From assembly GCF_015207655.1 (NCBI RefSeq), contig NZ_JADEWN010000031.1:1-59519 (forward strand): DNA of 59,519 bases, in the 5' to 3' direction. The notes under the pieces were generated by a model. It saw only the letters and a list, made by a program, of their open reading frames with translations. It was not told the DNA's origin and did no database searches. Both the position numbers and the translations under genes were made by a program. Origin of the DNA: Gloeocapsopsis crepidinum LEGE 06123 (lineage in GTDB: Bacteria > Cyanobacteriota > Cyanobacteriia > Cyanobacteriales > Chroococcidiopsidaceae). Shown here piece after piece: positions 57,101 to 59,519 of this stretch. How positions within the stretch are numbered: the stretch's first letter is position 1; the number at the start of each line of letters is the position of its first letter.

Positions 57101-57586
57101 ATGGATGCGCAAGACGAGACGCAACGCTACAGCCCATTAGTTGCAGCTGGTGTTTTCCTTGGTCTAGGTTTAGGAGGGTTCTTCGATGGTATTCTACTGC
57201 ACCAAATCCTTCAGTGGCATCATATGCTAAGTAGTATTCGCCCTGCTATAACTGTTCCGGAATTAGAGCTAAATATGGTTGGAGATGGTTTGTTTGAGGC
57301 GGGTACGTGGTTGATGACAATTGTGGGAGTTGTTTTACTTTGGCAAGCAGGGAAGCGTAATCATGTACCTTGGTCGTCTCGTGTTTTTTTTGGCTCGATT
57401 CTCGTCGGTGCAGGAACATTTAATCTAGTAGAGGGATTGATTGATCATCAGATTCTTGGTATTCACCACGTTAAACCAGGAGCAAACGAGTTCATTTGGG
57501 ATGTCGGCTTTCTCGTTGTTGGAGCAATTCTTGTCATAATTGGATGGCTTTTCGTTCGTGCTGGGCAAGAGGCGATCGCTAAATAA
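57101..57586 (+). CDS. DUF2243 membrane protein
   Basis: A 161-residue protein with four membrane segments. Family hallmarks are LGLGGFFDGILLHQILQWHHMLS near residues 20-42 and NLVEGLIDHQILGIHHVKPG near 110-129, with conserved His residues facing the membrane core that could bind metal. The function of DUF2243 is unknown. It stands alone, followed by a 130-base gap and a broken sulfatase. Confidence 0.9.
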   Translation: MDAQDETQRYSPLVAAGVFLGLGLGGFFDGILLHQILQWHHMLSSIRPAITVPELELNMVGDGLFEAGTWLMTIVGVVLLWQAGKRNHVPWSSRVFFGSILVGAGTFNLVEGLIDHQILGIHHVKPGANEFIWDVGFLVVGAILVIIGWLFVRAGQEAIAK

Positions 57587-57715
57587 TCATAGATAAAAAT
57601 CTATGAACGCTTGAAATGGTAATAGTGTAAGTTTTTAATCTGCTGTGTAATACTGCTACTTACAACCAAATTACGGCATTCCTACCAAATTACCGTAGAT
57701 TAATAGAGTAAATAC

Positions 57716-58711
57716 ATGAGTAAGCTATCTGTCCAAAATTTGGTTACGAGTCAATACACCAAAAAAAGCCGAGATGTAGATAGTGCTACACAGGTACAAC
57801 GCTGACCAAATATTATTTTGATTCTTGCAGATGATTTAGGATATGGCGATCTTGGCTGTTATGGACAGAAGCATATTAAAACACCATCACTCGACAAAAT
57901 GGCGAGAGAAGAAATGTGTTTTACTGACTTTTACTCTGGCAGTACAGTTTGCGCTCCTTCGCGTTGTACGCTAATGACTGGCTATCATACAGGTTATTGC
58001 CGGATACGTAGTAACAACAGTGCAGATGATATTTTCCTACTAGCAGAAGACATTACCGTAGCCGAGATTCTCAAAGCAGCAGGGTACAGCAGTGCAATGT
58101 TTGGTAAATGGGGTTTAGGGGGAACTGGTTCTACAGGAGAGCCACATCTGAAAGGTTTTGATGAATGGTTCGGCTACCTAAATCACGTACATGCCCATGA
58201 TTATTATCCTAGCTATCTTTGGAAAAATCAGCAAAAAATTTCAATTTCACCAGGTATATACTCGCATAATTTGTTTACTCACGAAGCGCTAGATTTTATT
58301 CGACGCAAGCGAGACGAGGCATTTTTCTTATATCTACCTTACACCATCCCTCATACTAATAATGAGTTGGGGGATGAGGGAATGCAAGTACCAAGTGATG
58401 CTTGGTCACAACAGCAAAAAAATTATGCTGCGATGATTTCTCTTCTAAACGCAGACGTAGGTAAAATTTTGGCATTGTTAGCAGAACTAGGTTTAGAGGA
58501 AGATACAAGAGTTTTCTTTAGCAGCGACAATGAACCACACGAAGAAGGTGGTGCTACTGCAGAATTCTTTGATAGTAATGGACTGCTTAATGGCATTAAG
58601 CGCGATTTATATGATGGTGGTGTCCGCATACTGATGATTGCTCGTTGGTTAGGAACAATTCAACCAGGGCAAGAGAATCATCAGCCTTATGGACTATGGG
58701 GCGTTGCATAA
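57716..58711 (+). pseudogene. Arylsulfatase with early stop and truncated 3' end
   Basis: From ATG 57716 the frame has 29 codons, then TGA at 57803-57805, and continues in frame as PNIILILADDLGYGDLG, the usual sulfatase N-terminus. The formylglycine motif CAPSR is present, followed by CTLMTGYHTGYCRIR and HAHDYYPSYLW. After about 300 codons, homology stops at about 58699, where IS1-type sequence begins. The C-terminal third is missing and does not reappear downstream. The chance of a functional enzyme is low, though re-initiation at TTG 57818 could give an N-terminally intact fragment. Confidence 0.85.
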
Positions 58712-59279
58712 TAGAAGGATGAATTGAGGCGAGTCTTGATGCAATGCCCAGAATGTCAATGGCATGGGTTTTCGAGGGATTGAACGGGTGATGGGCGTTC
58801 ACCATACAACTGCGATCTACTGGGTTAAGCAGACTGGACAACATCTGGCAGATGCCTATGACCCAGACGGCATTCCCGAAGTTGGAGAACTTGATGAACT
58901 CGAAACCTTTGTCGGATCAAAAAAAACAAAATCTGGCTATGGACAGCAGTAGACCATTTCAGAGCAGGCATTTTAGGCGCTTGTGTTGGACGACCATAGT
59001 GCAAAGTCATTTAAGCCGTTGTGGTCGATTGTGGAAAGATGGAGCGTTTATCCCAGCTTCATCCCAGCAGGAGACCAGATTGTGAGTAAGACCTACATGA
59101 CGCGGGTGGAAGGTGAAAACACAAGGCTTAGACACTACTTGGCGCGAGTGCATCGCAAGAGTTTGTGCTACTCGAAGTCGGAAGAAATGCTGCGATGCTC
59201 AATTCGGTTGCTACTGCACTATCTCAAATTTTGGGACGTACCGATTCCTGCCTGATTCATCTCACCATTCAGTAACACC
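58700..59279 (+). mobile_element. IS1-family remnant
   Basis: The element begins with GGCGTTGCATAATAGAAGGA (58700) and ends with a partly matching inverted sequence (59255-59279; about 17 of 25 positions). It contains an internally deleted transposase gene. It abuts the truncated sulfatase. No direct repeat is seen at its borders, so post-insertion deletions probably removed flanking DNA. Confidence 0.75.
58741..59257 (+). pseudogene. IS1-family transposase, broken
   Basis: The gene begins MQCPECQ and then jumps by deletion to GMGFRGIERVMGVHHTTAIYWVKQTG. The frame has TAG codons at 58950-58952 (former Trp, GYGQQ*TISEQAF) and about 58974, then continues open as LDDHSAKSFKPLWSIVERW to FWDVPIPA and TGA. 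The zinc-finger end of InsA and part of the catalytic core are missing. Inactive. Confidence 0.85.
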
Positions 59280-59355
59280 AGAATTAGATGATATAGCCTT
59301 ACACAATCAGATTAGGACGTTATTATAGGGGCAGAGGAGAGTTGAGGAAGTGCCC

Positions 59356-59519
59356 ATGCCCGCCCCCTACAGTTACGACCTGCGCCGCAAAGGCTGGCGG
59401 CAGTGAAACACGGCGAACGCAAAAGTGCAGTGTGTCGGATGTTGAATATCAGCCGCAATACCTTAGACCTGTGGTTGAAACGCGAGGCACAAACGGGGGA
59501 TTGTCGAGCGATCACCACT
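59356..59519 (+). pseudogene. IS630-type transposase start, frameshifted, cut by window edge
   Basis: ATG 59356 opens MPAPYSYDLRRKG. Near 59390-59398 a base seems to be missing, because the matching continuation AAVKHGERKSAVCRMLNISRNTLDLWLKREAQTG lies in another frame. That segment is a helix-turn-helix of IS630-type transposases. The rest lies beyond the window, so its state is unknown. Confidence 0.7.

Overview
The window reads as a chromosomal segment of a cyanobacterium. The octamer GCGATCGC (HIP1, typical of cyanobacterial genomes) recurs throughout, for example at 4032-4039. Gene content agrees: five phylloquinone-pathway genes (menF, menA, menC, menE and a DHNA-CoA thioesterase), a cyanobacterial-type GlpX bisphosphatase, a group 2 sigma factor, a UPF0182 protein and several cyanobacterial proteins of unknown function. 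Genus cannot be fixed from the sequence; a Chroococcidiopsis/Gloeocapsa-like or Nostocales-like organism is a reasonable guess.

Layout. 1-110 is the tail of a transposase. 732-10871 is a co-directional surface-polysaccharide block: UDP-galactopyranose mutase, two GT2 and four GT4 glycosyltransferases, an FkbM methyltransferase and a Wzy/O-antigen-ligase-like membrane protein. 10925-19349 is a catabolic or salvage island: two TRZ/ATZ-type amidohydrolases, two tandem Rieske oxygenases, an NMT1/THI5-type ABC transporter, a PotD-like binding protein and a divergent GntR/FCD regulator. Much of this island is broken by frameshifts, stops and deletions, while the Rieske genes, one binding protein and the regulator stay open. 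19426-26072 holds a phosphoribulokinase paralogue, a WecB/TagA/CpsF glycosyltransferase, a 2.4-kb AT-rich gene desert and a Wzc-like chain-length/tyrosine-kinase protein with an arginine at the Walker A lysine position.

26101-50242 is mostly housekeeping: tRNA-Val, mazG, an M48 protease split by one in-frame stop, proA, the men cluster, UPF0182, hemA, glpX, two glutaredoxins, tadA, plsC, bolA-grxD, an NblR-like response regulator and a Gfo/Idh/MocA oxidoreductase. 50296-53313 carries an apparently solitary N4-cytosine-type DNA methyltransferase followed by two decayed insertion sequences whose inverted ends are still visible. 53422-57586 has a group 2 sigma factor with a clear terminator, a GT4 glycosyltransferase, a NADAR protein and a DUF2243 membrane protein. 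57716-59519 is a pile-up of broken genes: a sulfatase with an early stop and a truncated 3' end, an IS1-type remnant, and the start of a frameshifted IS630-type transposase.

How the parts work together. The left block plus WecB, Wzc and perhaps the isolated GT4 at 55171 would build and export a galactofuranose-containing polysaccharide. The men genes feed photosystem I quinone synthesis. BolA and the monothiol glutaredoxin form a known iron-sulfur/redox pair. The Rieske/amidohydrolase/ABC island is the best candidate for an undescribed system: its parts suggest import of a small nitrogen heterocycle or N-methylated compound, oxidative attack and hydrolytic deamination under GntR control, caught while being lost. 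That substrate proposal is inference.
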